This document shows, piece after piece, positions 44,970-54,713 of a DNA stretch of 64,000 nucleotides; the stretch's first letter is position 1, and every line of letters starts with the position of its first letter. Both the position numbers and the translations under genes were made by a program. The DNA lies in assembly GCF_014904695.1 (NCBI RefSeq), contig NZ_JACXXN010000003.1:392481-456480 (forward strand), written 5' to 3'. The notes beneath the pieces are model-generated. The model did not search any database. It saw nothing but the letters and a program-made list of their open reading frames with translations, and had not been told where the DNA came from. Source of the stretch: Nostoc sp. MG11 (lineage in GTDB: Bacteria > Cyanobacteriota > Cyanobacteriia > Cyanobacteriales > Nostocaceae).

Positions 44970-45650
44970 ATGAGTGAGTTAATTACTACACTCCTGGTTG
45001 GAATCTCAGCCTTCATTGCCACTAACATTGATGATATCGTTATTTTATTACTGCTGTTTTCTCAGCTAAATTCTAGTTTCAGGCGTCGGCATATTGTTGC
45101 TGGTCAATATTTAGGCTTTACGGTGTTAGTTATTGCTAGTCTTCCGGGGTTATTTGGTGGATTAGTCATACCACCTAATTGGATTGGATTGCTGGGATTA
45201 TTACCCATTGCGATAGGTATTAGCAGTTTGATCAATCGAGAGGAAGATGTATCACAAGAGGTTATGGTTGCAACAGCAGAATATCAAGATACAAACACGG
45301 CAAGTATTTTTAATGCACAGACATACAGCGTTGCAGCCATCACTATCGCTAATGGAAGCGATAACATCAGCGTCTATGTGCCGTTGTTTGCTAGTAGTAA
45401 TTTAGAGAATTTTGTGATTATTATTGGAGTATTTTTGATTTTAATAGCACTTTGGTGTTATTTAGCTGATAAATTTACTTATCAAACAAAAGTTGCAAAT
45501 ATCTTAAGTCGATACAGTGGCTATATTTTTCCTTTTGTATTGATATTTTTAGGCGGTTTTATTGTTTTAAAAACTCAAACTTTAAGTCTTTTAAAGCTAG
45601 CAGCAAGTTGTATTTGTTTAACAATTTTACTAAAAAAAACAAATGTGTAA
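44970..45650 (+). CDS. CadD-family transporter, copy 2
   Basis: 226 residues. The same motifs are present as in copy 1: ISAFIATNIDDIVILLLLFS, RRRHIVAGQYLGF and ITIANGSDNISVYVPLF. The central loop is shorter. It is a clear paralogue of the genes at 44245 and 47331. A heptamer tandem repeat and a convergent LysR gene follow directly. Confidence 0.85.
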   Translation: MSELITTLLVGISAFIATNIDDIVILLLLFSQLNSSFRRRHIVAGQYLGFTVLVIASLPGLFGGLVIPPNWIGLLGLLPIAIGISSLINREEDVSQEVMVATAEYQDTNTASIFNAQTYSVAAITIANGSDNISVYVPLFASSNLENFVIIIGVFLILIALWCYLADKFTYQTKVANILSRYSGYIFPFVLIFLGGFIVLKTQTLSLLKLAASCICLTILLKKTNV

Positions 45651-45655
45651 ATTAT

Positions 45656-45690
45656 GAATTATGAATTATGAATTATGAATTATGAATTAT
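45656..45690. repeat. five tandem GAATTAT heptamers
   Basis: The unit GAATTAT is repeated five times without change, preceded by ATTAT, in the 39-bp gap between copy 2 of CadD and the LysR stop. It is a short tandem repeat of heptamer type, frequent in heterocystous cyanobacteria. Confidence 0.9.
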
Positions 45691-46625
45691 TAAGCAACTT
45701 GGACATTATCTTGGATTAAAAGATTTTCAAAAGCTGTCATCACCCGTGTATGAAAACGTTGACGGTGTTTCAGTTTCCAAATAGGCTGGACAATTTCCAA
45801 TTTCTTTCCAGATTGTTTTTGCGGATCGATAATTCGTACGGCGTGTAATGTCCCTAGTTGCAATTCTTTTTTCACCATAGATTCGGGAAGTGCAGCCGCA
45901 CCAACACCACTTTCTACAACTGCTTTCACCATTTCACTAGTGTTCAGGTTGAGTACAACATTCAAGTTGCTGGGTTCAATTCCCCAACTTTGTAAGGCTT
46001 GGTGAAACATCTGCTGTGCGCCGGAACCTGATTCACGCATCACCCAACTAGTACTGAGTAATTCGTCTAGATAAATCTCGGTACGCTGAAACCAAGGGTG
46101 AGATTTGCTAACAACAATTTGCAGGCGATCGCTTCCTACTTCGTCTTTATCTAAACAGTGTTGCAATGATGGCTTAATATCCCCTGTCACTAAACCCAAA
46201 TCATACATACCAACAGCAGTTCCTTCACAAATTTCTTCAGCATTTCCTAGCTTACAGTTGATAAAAATGCCAGGATACAACTGTTTGAACTGGCTAATTT
46301 TTTCGGGTAACCAATAGTTTCCAACCGTGAGACTTGCACCTAATTTCAACTCTCCACGTTGCAAATTATTTAATTCCTTCAAACCACGTTCTGTTAACTC
46401 TACATGATCAAGAATTTTCTGCGCCTCACTCTGCAATAATTTACCCGCATCGGTAATTTCAATATGACGACCAATGCGATGAAATAACCTGACACCATAT
46501 TCTGTCTCTAAAGTTTGAATGGCAGCACTCACTGCTGGTTGAGTAATATAAAGTGCTTCAGCTGCGCGGGTAAAGTGCAACACTTCTGCAACGGCTAAAA
46601 AGATTCGCAACTGCTCCAGCGTCAT
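45690..46625 (-). CDS. LysR-family transcription regulator
   Basis: 311 residues from MTLEQLRIFLAVAEV at 46625; the longer frame adds 15 residues without a ribosome site. The helix-turn-helix is FTRAAEALYITQPAVSAAIQ, and the effector-binding domain follows with ELKLGASLTVGNYWLPE, GLVTGDIKP and MRESGSGAQQMF. It resembles CysB/CysL-type regulators of sulfur genes, which fits the permease and sulfate loci nearby. Targets may be the flanking CadD-like genes; this is inference. Confidence 0.88.
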   Translation of the reverse strand: MTLEQLRIFLAVAEVLHFTRAAEALYITQPAVSAAIQTLETEYGVRLFHRIGRHIEITDAGKLLQSEAQKILDHVELTERGLKELNNLQRGELKLGASLTVGNYWLPEKISQFKQLYPGIFINCKLGNAEEICEGTAVGMYDLGLVTGDIKPSLQHCLDKDEVGSDRLQIVVSKSHPWFQRTEIYLDELLSTSWVMRESGSGAQQMFHQALQSWGIEPSNLNVVLNLNTSEMVKAVVESGVGAAALPESMVKKELQLGTLHAVRIIDPQKQSGKKLEIVQPIWKLKHRQRFHTRVMTAFENLLIQDNVQVA

Positions 46626-47330
46626 TTTGGCTATGGTACAAGCTTGTAGGATAGTGATTTTGAATACCACAAAATTATTATACGGCAGATTGGGCGGAAA
46701 ACTGTAGATAATTTCAAATGTTCTTCAATTATGTGGATACGGTAACAATACTTTCCCTTATAAGCACTTCTTATCTCCTTTAAGATTTGAGAAAAGGTTA
46801 AAGGGTAAGGAAGAAATTTCACCTTTTCCCTTTCCCCTTTAACCAAAAGGTATTGGATGCGTTCATATCTATAATCAATAAGTTCTATCTATGGATTTAA
46901 CAAAAAACACTGTTTGCTTTTATTGATAGTAAACCATAAAGTGAAACTATGCCTTTAAAACAGTATTCTTGGTTAAGGCAAATCACCAGTTCGATTCAAC
47001 CGTAATCGGACATCTATAAACTGAAAAATTTGCTGATAATAACAGAATTTAAACCTCAACAATAATTACCTTTTCACTGCAAGACAAGTCCTAGTAGCTA
47101 ATTCCATATTCAAAACTTTAAACCTGCGTATCAACAAGCATCCCAGCTACCCACGAATACAGATGATTGAGAATCACTACCATTGACCGACACTCTTGAT
47201 GGTACAAGCGCCCAGATTTATCTGTGGGATCAATCTAAAATCCGTCTTGAAAAGTTTGCTACGGAGGGAAACCCTCCTTACAACTTTTCGCAAAATCTAA
47301 AATATAAAATTGAATAACGAGACACAATAA
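46626..47330. other. intergenic region with a TTGAAAAGTTT repeat
   Basis: About 705 bp between divergent genes. At 47248-47293, CGTCTTGAAAAGTTTGCTAC leads to GGAGGGaaaCCCTCC and then AACTTTTCG, an inverted-repeat structure related to 10150-10260. The rest has no recognised gene. Confidence 0.55.
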
Positions 47331-48083
47331 ATGAGCGGATTACTAACTGCTATTCCTACAGGACTTACTGCTTTCGTTGCCACCAATCTTGATGATATTG
47401 TCATCTTATCGCTATTTTTCTCACAAATAAATGCTTGCTTTCAGCGCCGCCACATTGTTATCGGTCAATATCTAGGTTTTAGTGCGCTGGTAATTGCAAG
47501 TTTACCTAGCTTTTTTAGCAAATTCATCCTACCAGAATCCTGGATTGGTTTACTCGGTATTGTTCCCATCATCATTGGTATCAGTCGCTTACTAAATCAA
47601 GAGACTGATGATGAGGAAGATCCCAATACTCCTGAATCTTCTCAATCTTGGTGGTGCAATTTTCTCTCTCCCCAAACCTACGGTGTAGCAGCAGTAACAA
47701 TCGCTAATGGTGGTGACAACATTAGTATCTATATGCCAATGTTTGCTACTAATACATGGGATAGCTTACTAATTATTTTGGCAGTGTTTTTTGTGATGGT
47801 AGGTATGTGGTGTTATGCAGCCTATTGCTTAACTCAGGTAAGTGCGATCGCTTCTGTAATTACTCGCTATGGTAATTCTCTTGTTCCCTTTATCTTAATC
47901 GGATTGGGTGTTTCCATTTTGATGGAAAGTCACACTTTAGAAACTCCTGCCTTAGTTGTCATCATTTGTGTAAGTCTTGGTTCCTACTTGTTAATTCTAG
48001 GTAGGAATACATGGCGGGAAAATTACAGATTTCCTTTGGGATCACCCGAATCTGAAGTTTTGTCTAGACTTGAGCAAAAATAA
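47331..48083 (+). CDS. CadD-family transporter, copy 3
   Basis: 250 residues, the longest of the three paralogues. Motifs are GLTAFVATNLDDIVILSLF, QRRHIVIGQYLGF, NWWC-free loop DDEEDPNTPESSQ and VTIANGGDNISIYMPMF. A C-terminal extension of about 25 residues (RNTWRENYRFPLGSPE) is cytosolic. The secreted-protein gene starts 104 bp later on the same strand and could be co-transcribed. Confidence 0.85.
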   Translation: MSGLLTAIPTGLTAFVATNLDDIVILSLFFSQINACFQRRHIVIGQYLGFSALVIASLPSFFSKFILPESWIGLLGIVPIIIGISRLLNQETDDEEDPNTPESSQSWWCNFLSPQTYGVAAVTIANGGDNISIYMPMFATNTWDSLLIILAVFFVMVGMWCYAAYCLTQVSAIASVITRYGNSLVPFILIGLGVSILMESHTLETPALVVIICVSLGSYLLILGRNTWRENYRFPLGSPESEVLSRLEQK

Positions 48084-48186
48084 AATTTTCTCAAACATCA
48101 AACTAAACGAAAAATTGCTCACGAAATACCTTAAATTAGGTATTTAACAGCTAGTAGAGAGTTTTTTGATTCACAAGGATAAACAC

Positions 48187-48807
48187 ATGAATTTTTTCAA
48201 AACTAAGTTGGTCAAAATCACTGTTGTTTGCTTATTGCTACTGATAAACTTGATGGTCGCTCAGCCATCTTGGGCAGGAAAAAAATATGCAGATGATCCA
48301 GATTACATAGAAATCACCAAAGCACTAGATACTGCCTTACAAGAGAAACAAACACAAGGCACTACACCAGAGATCCTACAAAAAGTCTCCAATTTACAGT
48401 TTCAGAAATATATTATTGAAACTGGCGAAAAAGTTGGAATATGCCGTAATGAAACAGGAAAGACGCTGTTAGTCTACGGTCAGAAACCCAAAAAATCTCG
48501 CTCAACTTACGATAATGAATTGTATTTGCTACCTAGTGGTGCGGAAACTGATGATGAGTGGGACTGTCAAGGCGTTTATATCCCTGGTCAAGTTGCTACA
48601 GAAGGACAGGAAGGTACACCTGCTACCGCTTTTAAGATTATTCATGGAACTCGGTTAGTTGCTACAAGTAACCCCCAAACTGGAGAGACTGAATTTAATC
48701 TCCCACCTGCCAATATTTTCAAGTCTGGCGAAGCAAACTGGTTTATTCCTGATAATTTACAAGCTGCGCTTGATGCCGGAATTACCAATGCAAAAATTGA
48801 CGATTGA
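48187..48807 (+). CDS. secreted protein of unknown function
   Basis: 206 residues from ATG 48187, preceded by AAGGAT at 8 nt. A signal peptide is clear (KITVVCLLLLINLMVA, cleavage likely after SWA). The mature part has two cysteines (GICRNE and WDCQGVY), perhaps a disulfide. It contains GKTLLVYGQKPKKSRSTYDN and ATAFKIIHGTRLVATSNPQ. I recognise no domain. It follows a CadD-like gene and may be part of that unit. Confidence 0.7.
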   Translation: MNFFKTKLVKITVVCLLLLINLMVAQPSWAGKKYADDPDYIEITKALDTALQEKQTQGTTPEILQKVSNLQFQKYIIETGEKVGICRNETGKTLLVYGQKPKKSRSTYDNELYLLPSGAETDDEWDCQGVYIPGQVATEGQEGTPATAFKIIHGTRLVATSNPQTGETEFNLPPANIFKSGEANWFIPDNLQAALDAGITNAKIDD

Positions 48808-49200
48808 GTAACTGTTACTAATTTAATTTGCTAATTACATTAATTGGCATTTTAATTAATCATACGTAGAGACGTTACATGTAACGTCTCTACAGGGTTT
48901 CGGGTTTTATTTATGTAATTTATGTACCTGAAATCTGCTGTAAGTAAGAATAACACAAAAATGAGAGTCAGAATTGCCCTAACTCTTATTTGTTGACTTG
49001 ATCACATCAGAAAGCTCAGATTACTGGCGAAAAAAGCGATGTAATTGATTATTATATTTAGATAAATATAATTGATTAAGTAGGCTGAATTAATCAATAA
49101 ATATTGTCGCCATAAAAATATTATTTTTTTTGTATTTTTTTTGAGAAAATATTAATTAAGTATTCAACAATTTTAACAATTATTCTAAAATGCAAATTCT
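48808..49200. other. intergenic region with a dispersed 28-bp palindrome
   Basis: GTAGAGACGTTACATGTAAC followed by GTCTCTAC at 48867-48894 is a perfect palindrome, related to 3710. The remainder is AT-rich (long T and A runs near 49120-49150), probably upstream of the DUF202 gene. Confidence 0.6.
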
Positions 49201-49629
49201 ATGAAGATAGAAGCAGAAAAATTAGAGACACAAAAAACAGAAAAAGTACAGAAGTATAGGTCAGATCGAATACGGGATCATTTGGCAAATGAACGCACTT
49301 ATCTAGCATGGATGCGTAGTGGTATTGCGCTCATGGGTTTTGGTGTGTTGATTGTGCGTTTGCGTATTATCCGTCCTCCATTAGCGCCACAACCTCCTGG
49401 TAATGGTTGGAAGTTGGGTTTAGCGTTCGCTTTGGTGGGTGTGTTGACAGTGTTACTTTCAACTCAGCATTATTTCGCTGTTCGTCGAGATATTGACGAA
49501 GATACCTATCAACCGCCAGACCGTTGGATAATTCTTGCGAGTTTGGCTGTGGCTCTCCTTGGTATAGGAGTGATCTACTATGTCTTCACAGTTCCATTAG
49601 ATTATTTGCAGACTTTTATGCTGGAGTGA
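49201..49629 (+). CDS. DUF202 (YidH-like) membrane protein
   Basis: 142 residues. A charged N-terminus leads to RIRDHLANERTYLAWMRSGI, the hallmark of DUF202. Three membrane helices follow at about 45-62, 75-95 and 115-135, with QHYFAVRRDIDED between the last two. Function is unknown. Confidence 0.9.
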   Translation: MKIEAEKLETQKTEKVQKYRSDRIRDHLANERTYLAWMRSGIALMGFGVLIVRLRIIRPPLAPQPPGNGWKLGLAFALVGVLTVLLSTQHYFAVRRDIDEDTYQPPDRWIILASLAVALLGIGVIYYVFTVPLDYLQTFMLE

Positions 49630-49750
49630 TGGAGTATGGGTTAGTGGGTAATCTGACAACTTGCTCAGTTTTAGCGATCGCTCCCGCATCCTTTCTATAC
49701 CTAGGGTTAATTCTAAAGAATTTAGATGGGTTAGAAATTTGAATACTTAC

Positions 49751-49780
49751 GAAACCGGATTTACACAACAATCCGGTTTC
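49751..49780. terminator. hairpin between convergent DUF202 and cysA genes
   Basis: GAAACCGGATT and AATCCGGTTTC form an 11-bp perfect stem with an 8-nt loop. It has no marked T-tract on either strand, so terminator activity is uncertain. Its position, 28 bp from the cysA stop, favours such a role. Confidence 0.5.
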
Positions 49781-49807
49781 TACACTTAATAATTCAGAAC
49801 TCTTACC

Positions 49808-50821
49808 TTAAGCATAAGCAGCAGCAAACACCTTAGTTTGTTTCGGTTGGATGTAGACACGTTGTCCCTTTCGTAGCTGAAGCTGATGGAACTGTTCTCG
49901 ACTCAGATAAGCATTGAGCGTTTCACCAGACTGCAAAACTAACTCTACACGAATCTCCCAGCCTAGATGAATAATCCTTTCAACAATGACAGATGTGTTA
50001 TTCTCACTCGGTTCAGTCTTAATCAAAATATCATGTGGTCGGAGAAAAACTTTGTCACTGGGAGAAGTTGTATTTTTGTTGGGTGCGATACCGACATGAC
50101 TAGGTAAGACGTTCACGGGGCCAATAAAACTCATCACAAACGGTGTTGCTGGGTTGTCATAAATGTCAGCCGGACTCCCAACTTGTTCTACCCGTCCGTG
50201 ATTCATCACTACAATTTCGTCAGCAACTTCCATTGCTTCCTCTTGGTCATGAGTGACGAATACGGTAGTGACATGAACTTCAGAATGCAGATTGCGTAAC
50301 CAAACACGTAAATCCTTGCGGACTTTAGCATCTAAGGCCCCAAAAGGCTCATCTAATAACAGGATGGGAGGCTGCACAGCAAGTGACCGTGCTAATGCTA
50401 CCCGTTGTCGTTGACCACCAGAAAGCTGGGAAGGATAGCGATCGCCAAATCCCTGCATCTGTACCAATTCCAAAAGTTCCTCAACGCGTTGTCGTACATG
50501 GTGTTTAGGATGTTTACGAAGATCCATAGAAAAGGCGATATTCTCACGCACTGTCAGGTGTTTAAATAGTGCATAGTGCTGAAAAACAAAGCCAACATTG
50601 CGTTGTTGTACGCTGCGGTAAGTAGCATTTTCACCCACTAACCAAATTTGACCTGCATCTGGTGTTTCTAATCCCGCAATCATCCTGAGTAAGGTGGATT
50701 TTCCTGAACCTGAAGGGCCTAATAATGCTACTAGAGATCCATTTTTAATATCCAAACTTACATCATCAACAGCACGAAAAGTTCCATAGTGCTTAGAAAT
50801 ATTGTCTACCCTAATTCCCAT
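49808..50821 (-). CDS. cysA: sulfate/thiosulfate ABC transporter ATP-binding protein CysA
   Basis: 337 residues from ATG 50821, preceded by CGGAG. ABC motifs in order are [16 protein letters not shown] (Walker A), the Q-loop [11 protein letters not shown], the signature [19 protein letters not shown], Walker [12 protein letters not shown] and the H-loop [17 protein letters not shown]-terminal TOBE-like domain ([20 protein letters not shown]) follows. It powers sulfate import with CysT and CysW. It lies last in the visible minus-strand locus. Confidence 0.93.
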   Translation of the reverse strand: MGIRVDNISKHYGTFRAVDDVSLDIKNGSLVALLGPSGSGKSTLLRMIAGLETPDAGQIWLVGENATYRSVQQRNVGFVFQHYALFKHLTVRENIAFSMDLRKHPKHHVRQRVEELLELVQMQGFGDRYPSQLSGGQRQRVALARSLAVQPPILLLDEPFGALDAKVRKDLRVWLRNLHSEVHVTTVFVTHDQEEAMEVADEIVVMNHGRVEQVGSPADIYDNPATPFVMSFIGPVNVLPSHVGIAPNKNTTSPSDKVFLRPHDILIKTEPSENNTSVIVERIIHLGWEIRVELVLQSGETLNAYLSREQFHQLQLRKGQRVYIQPKQTKVFAAAYA

Positions 50822-50924
50822 AGTTCTCCGCTCATTCAATTTGGTACATAACTATATTTAACTACGGTTTGTTGATAGATTTTAAGTGCTTGACTAAAAT
50901 ATTAACTACAAACTGGTATTAGAT

Positions 50925-51560
50925 TTAAAGGATATGTCCATGCATAGAAGATGCGTCTAGCCATAGTGGTAACTTTAGTTTTTCTAAATAATTAAAACTA
51001 GAAAAAAGTTGCTGTGGTCTACCCCAAAGATCCAGATCAAACCAACCATCATCTTGCTGATTTGCTGGTAGTGATGCCGCAATAATATTGACTGTAATAC
51101 CGTGGCGAGAAACCAACTCAGAGATAACTGGTATTTGGTAATAATCTTTCAAGATGCAAATTTGCAAGCGCAGTCTGTGAGATTGACCACTATAGCCTTG
51201 GTAGGCTTGAGTGTGCGAAGACGTAGCCAAAGGTGCAAATTCTCGTTTATTGAGTTTTTGGCTGGGAAATGGCTGAGAACTCAAATTATGCTGCATACTT
51301 CCAGCAATACTCAGCTGCATTAAATCTACTCCCAATTTCTGTAAGTACAACAGGCTACTACAGATGTGTTCTGAATTGCCTTGCAACTGTAAGTCAAACC
51401 AACCGTAGTTTTCTGTTGGTGTGAGCATCGCAGATGTGATATTAACGGTGACACCATAACGCGATACCAAACGTGAAATCACAGGTTGCCGTTGGTAATG
51501 CTGAGGTATGCGAATGCGGCTATCAACTGGCGTAAGTTGAGGAGATTTCTTTTGAGACAT
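50925..51560 (-). CDS. protein with two NIL domains
   Basis: 211 residues. Two copies of the NIL (ferredoxin-like, ACT-related) pattern are visible: RIRIPQHYQRQPVISRLVSR with YGVTVNITSAML (about 16-92), and LQICILKDYYQIPVISELVS with HGITVNIIAASL (about 128-205). NIL domains occur at the C-terminus of MetN, the methionine ABC ATPase, where they bind amino acids and inhibit transport. As a free-standing protein next to cysA it may sense a sulfur compound and regulate the pump; this is inference. Confidence 0.85.
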   Translation of the reverse strand: MSQKKSPQLTPVDSRIRIPQHYQRQPVISRLVSRYGVTVNITSAMLTPTENYGWFDLQLQGNSEHICSSLLYLQKLGVDLMQLSIAGSMQHNLSSQPFPSQKLNKREFAPLATSSHTQAYQGYSGQSHRLRLQICILKDYYQIPVISELVSRHGITVNIIAASLPANQQDDGWFDLDLWGRPQQLFSSFNYLEKLKLPLWLDASSMHGHIL

Positions 51561-51751
51561 AAAAATTAAGGAATCGAGAGGACGTGGGGATTGGGGGATA
51601 AGGTGAATAAATAATCAATACCCAGTCCCTTTCAATGAGGTACGTTTCTATCTATTGCAGATATCCAGGCACATACTGACTCTATACTCCCTATATATAA
51701 TCTACAGTTTATCGCTCAAGATATAGTGTTTTGAGGTTTGGTAATACATAC

Positions 51752-51865
51752 AGGACTTACGCACTCAGATCCCCCAACCCCCTTTTTAAGGGGGCTTTAG
51801 AAGTTCCCCCCTTAAAAAGGGGGGCTAGGGGGGATCTAGGTTTTAGGCTTCAATGCGTAAGTCCT
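51752..51865. mobile_element. MITE-like element, compact form
   Basis: The ends AGGACTTACGCACT (51752-51765) and AATGCGTAAGTCCT (51852-51865) are inverse apart from one base. It is 114 bp, with C-run and G-run arms only, and shows the family without the 98-bp cassette found in the copies at 2051 and 36107. It sits between the two NIL genes of the sulfate locus. Confidence 0.85.
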
Positions 51866-52195
51866 AACATAGTACAGATATCCAGATGAAATAGCAAGAG
51901 AAAACACCATAATCTCAGTCAAGAATATGGTGTTTGCAAAAATTTTAAAATTTAGTAAAAAATGTATTTATTAACTAAGTAAATAGACGTAATCAAATGT
52001 AAAATAAAATTTTTGTTCGTAGTGAGCGATTTATCGCTCTAAATAAGGTTTTAAAGGGCTAAATGTCCATATAAAATTAGCAGCAAATATGTTGCCTGTA
52101 CATATGTCGAAACGCTATTCGACACATATATCAATCAATAAAGAATATACTAGTGGATTGGATTGTTTCGCTATTGCTATGGGTAGAAAATGATT

Positions 52196-52462
52196 TTACC
52201 AATCACCTGTTTTGGTTTCATCCCAGACTTCAAGTTCTAAGTCATGAAGGTATGTCAACCCATTTTGAATTTGTGTATTTGTTCCTTGGAGATCAAGGTC
52301 AAACCAACCATCACCAACAGCATTGGCTCCCAGAATTGCCGCAGTAATATTTACAGTTAGACCGTAGTCAGACACCAGGCGAGAAATGACAGGTTGGGAG
52401 TGATAGTCCTTGGGAATCCTGACTCGAATCCGTTTATGGGTAAGCGTATTGTCACTAGCCAT
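52196..52462 (-). CDS. small NIL-domain protein
   Basis: 88 residues from MASDNTLTHKRIRVRI at 52462; a longer frame to 52564 has less support. It is a single NIL domain (IPKDYHSQPVISRLVSDYGL, TVNITAAILG, DGWFDLDLQGTN), closely related to each half of the two-domain gene at 50925. It lies between cysW and that gene on the same strand, separated by repeats. A sensor role for sulfur amino acids or sulfate is possible but untested. Confidence 0.85.
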   Translation of the reverse strand: MASDNTLTHKRIRVRIPKDYHSQPVISRLVSDYGLTVNITAAILGANAVGDGWFDLDLQGTNTQIQNGLTYLHDLELEVWDETKTGDW

Positions 52463-52875
52463 ATCTAAAATTATTTTAATTCCTGATCGGGATTGGTACG
52501 GAACTACTTTTACCTCTAATAGTAATTTTTTGATAGGTATTAAGCGGCTCGTACCATATCCCACGATTTGCTTATAGTTATCGTTCAGATAACTTTTATA
52601 ACTGCTTAAGTAGCTAGGCGTAAATAAATTAAAGTTTGTAGTGAGTTAGCGCGGTCTTCTCCCAAGGGGAGACGCCAAGGGCGATGGAGGTTTCCCCCAT
52701 GAGCGACTAACGATAGCGTAGCGTTAGCGACGTAGGAGCGTCACCCGTTCGCGCAGCGTCTCCGTTAGGAGAAGGGTAAGGACTTTAGTCCTGATCATCC
52801 TTGTTTTGAGCGATGAATCGCTCACTACGAACTAAGATTTTTTTATATTTAATTATACCTAGCTACTTAATTGTC
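52463..52875. repeat. composite repeat between the small NIL gene and cysW
   Basis: A GTAGTGAG...CTCACTAC element (52638-52828) like that at 41323 is split by about 130 bp of other repeats (TTAGCGCGGTCTTCTCCC, GTTCGCGCAGCGTCTCCG). Its flank GTAGTGAGCGATTCATCGCTC recurs inverted at about 52014-52037, beyond the NIL gene. The region is non-coding. Confidence 0.65.
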
Positions 52876-53751
52876 CTATTCAACATCTTTAATACGAGTT
52901 TTCCGTTCTAAAATTTCCTTCAGTACTAAAGTTACTACTGCTAGTAGTGCCAACAATACAGCCGCAGAGAAAGCAGCTTCAGTTTCATACTGTTTGTAAG
53001 CGTCTTCTACAAACAGTGGTAAGCTCTGGGTTTGGCTAGCAATATTACCAGATACTACTGAAACTGCCCCGAACTCACCCATTGCTCTGGCATTAGTCAA
53101 AATTAAGCCGTAGAGTAAACCCCAGCGGATACTAGGCAAAGTAACACGCCAGAATATCTGCCAATCGTTTGCACCTAAGGTCTTAGCAGCTTCTTCTTGA
53201 TCCTTGCCAAACTCCTCTAAAACAGGAATTACTTCTCTAGCGACAAAAGGCATACTAACAAATGCCGTAGCTAGCACCATACCTGGAAAGGCAAAGATAA
53301 TCTTGATATCATGTGCCTGGAGCCAAGGCCCAAACCATCCATTTCGTCCGTAGAGGAGTACAATCATCAATCCTGCAACTACGGGCGATATAGAAAAGGG
53401 CAGGTCAATAATGCTCAGAACTACGGCGCGGCCAGGAAATTTATGGCGAGCGATCGCCCAAGCTGCACACAGTCCAAATACTGTATTTATAGGTAGAGTA
53501 ATGATCGCCAGTAACAATGTCAGCCCAGCTGCATGCAGAAAGGCGGGGTGTGTCAGGTTAGATAAAAACGGCCCAACGCCCTTTCTAAAGGCTTGGAAAA
53601 AAACGTTGAGTGCAGGGATGTATTGAACTAAGGCCAAATAGACAACTGCTATACCAATCAAAAGTGTTGGAACCCAACTCTTCTGCTGTTTTGGCTTTAC
53701 TATATCTGTATTAGACCCAGATGAGTGAAAACTTGGCTCATTTACTGTCAT
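52876..53751 (-). CDS. cysW: sulfate ABC transporter permease CysW
   Basis: 291 residues with six membrane helices. The EAA loop is [20 protein letters not shown], where it docks Cys[21 protein letters not shown] and [20 protein letters not shown] are CysW-like. Its start overlaps the cysT stop by 14 bp, so the permease pair is translationally coupled. Confidence 0.93.
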   Translation of the reverse strand: MTVNEPSFHSSGSNTDIVKPKQQKSWVPTLLIGIAVVYLALVQYIPALNVFFQAFRKGVGPFLSNLTHPAFLHAAGLTLLLAIITLPINTVFGLCAAWAIARHKFPGRAVVLSIIDLPFSISPVVAGLMIVLLYGRNGWFGPWLQAHDIKIIFAFPGMVLATAFVSMPFVAREVIPVLEEFGKDQEEAAKTLGANDWQIFWRVTLPSIRWGLLYGLILTNARAMGEFGAVSVVSGNIASQTQSLPLFVEDAYKQYETEAAFSAAVLLALLAVVTLVLKEILERKTRIKDVE

Positions 53752-54613
53752 ATCGTCTAGCCCATGCTTGTAAGAAATTAATTGCCAGTAACAGCACTAA
53801 TGAAATTGCCAGCAGAACCACACCAATTACAGTTGCACCAGAATAGTCATACTGCTCTAAGCGTTGGAAAATTAGTACAGGTGCGATTAAATCTTGGAAA
53901 GGTGTATTGGAAGAGATAATCACCGTTGAACCATACTCCCCAACTGCACGGGAGAAACCCAAGGCAACACCAGTCAAAATTGTCGGAAACAATGGTGGCA
54001 AAATCACTTTCCAGAAACTTTGCCATTGAGAAGCACCTAGACACCAAGCGGCTTCTTCAATTTCCTGTTCCATTTCTTGAAGTACAGGTTGCACAGTTCT
54101 CACCACAAAAGGCAGTGAGATAAATACCATTGCTACCCATACACCCAAACGGGTGAAAGATACCTTAATTCCTAGAGGTTCTAGTAGCGAACCAATCCAG
54201 CCATTATTACTGTAAACTGTTGCCAGTGTTAACCCTGCTACGGAAGTTGGCAGGGCAAAGGGTAAATCCACTGTGGCATCAATTACCCGTTTCAGAGGAA
54301 AGTCATAGCGAACTAAAACCCAAGCAATCAGAGTACCAAAGATCCCATTGATCAAAGCAGCTAGTATTGACGTGACAAAAGTGACATTGTATGTTGCTAG
54401 CGCGATATCACTGGTTGCGATCGCCCAAAATCTCGCCGGAGGTTCCGTACTCGCTTTTAGGAACATAGCAACTATGGGGATAAATAACATCACTGTTAGA
54501 TACCCTAGGGTAATTCGCCATGTCCAAGGAAGGTGCAACAACTGATGGAGAAATCCCTTCCAAGCTGGAGTTTTACGGTCAATTTCTACAGAAGGAGATA
54601 AAGTCATAGTCAA
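53738..54613 (-). CDS. cysT: sulfate ABC transporter permease CysT
   Basis: 291 residues with six membrane helices. The EAA motif is [40 protein letters not shown] and [20 protein letters not shown] are typical. It pairs with CysW to form the sulfate channel. The alternative Met two codons downstream (54607) cannot be ruled out. It lies 100 bp after sbpA. Confidence 0.93.
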   Translation of the reverse strand: MTMTLSPSVEIDRKTPAWKGFLHQLLHLPWTWRITLGYLTVMLFIPIVAMFLKASTEPPARFWAIATSDIALATYNVTFVTSILAALINGIFGTLIAWVLVRYDFPLKRVIDATVDLPFALPTSVAGLTLATVYSNNGWIGSLLEPLGIKVSFTRLGVWVAMVFISLPFVVRTVQPVLQEMEQEIEEAAWCLGASQWQSFWKVILPPLFPTILTGVALGFSRAVGEYGSTVIISSNTPFQDLIAPVLIFQRLEQYDYSGATVIGVVLLAISLVLLLAINFLQAWARRYDSK

Positions 54614-54713
54614 GAATTCAAAATTTCAAATTCACAAGAATTTTTCTGTTGGTAGTTAATAGTCAGTTATTTTTTCTACTAACAGTAACGACTGACTAAT
54701 AACTAATAACTAA

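Noticed and set aside
46980..47010. AGTTCGATTCAACCG, resembling a tRNA T-loop
   Set aside because: No acceptor, D-arm or anticodon arm can be folded around it.
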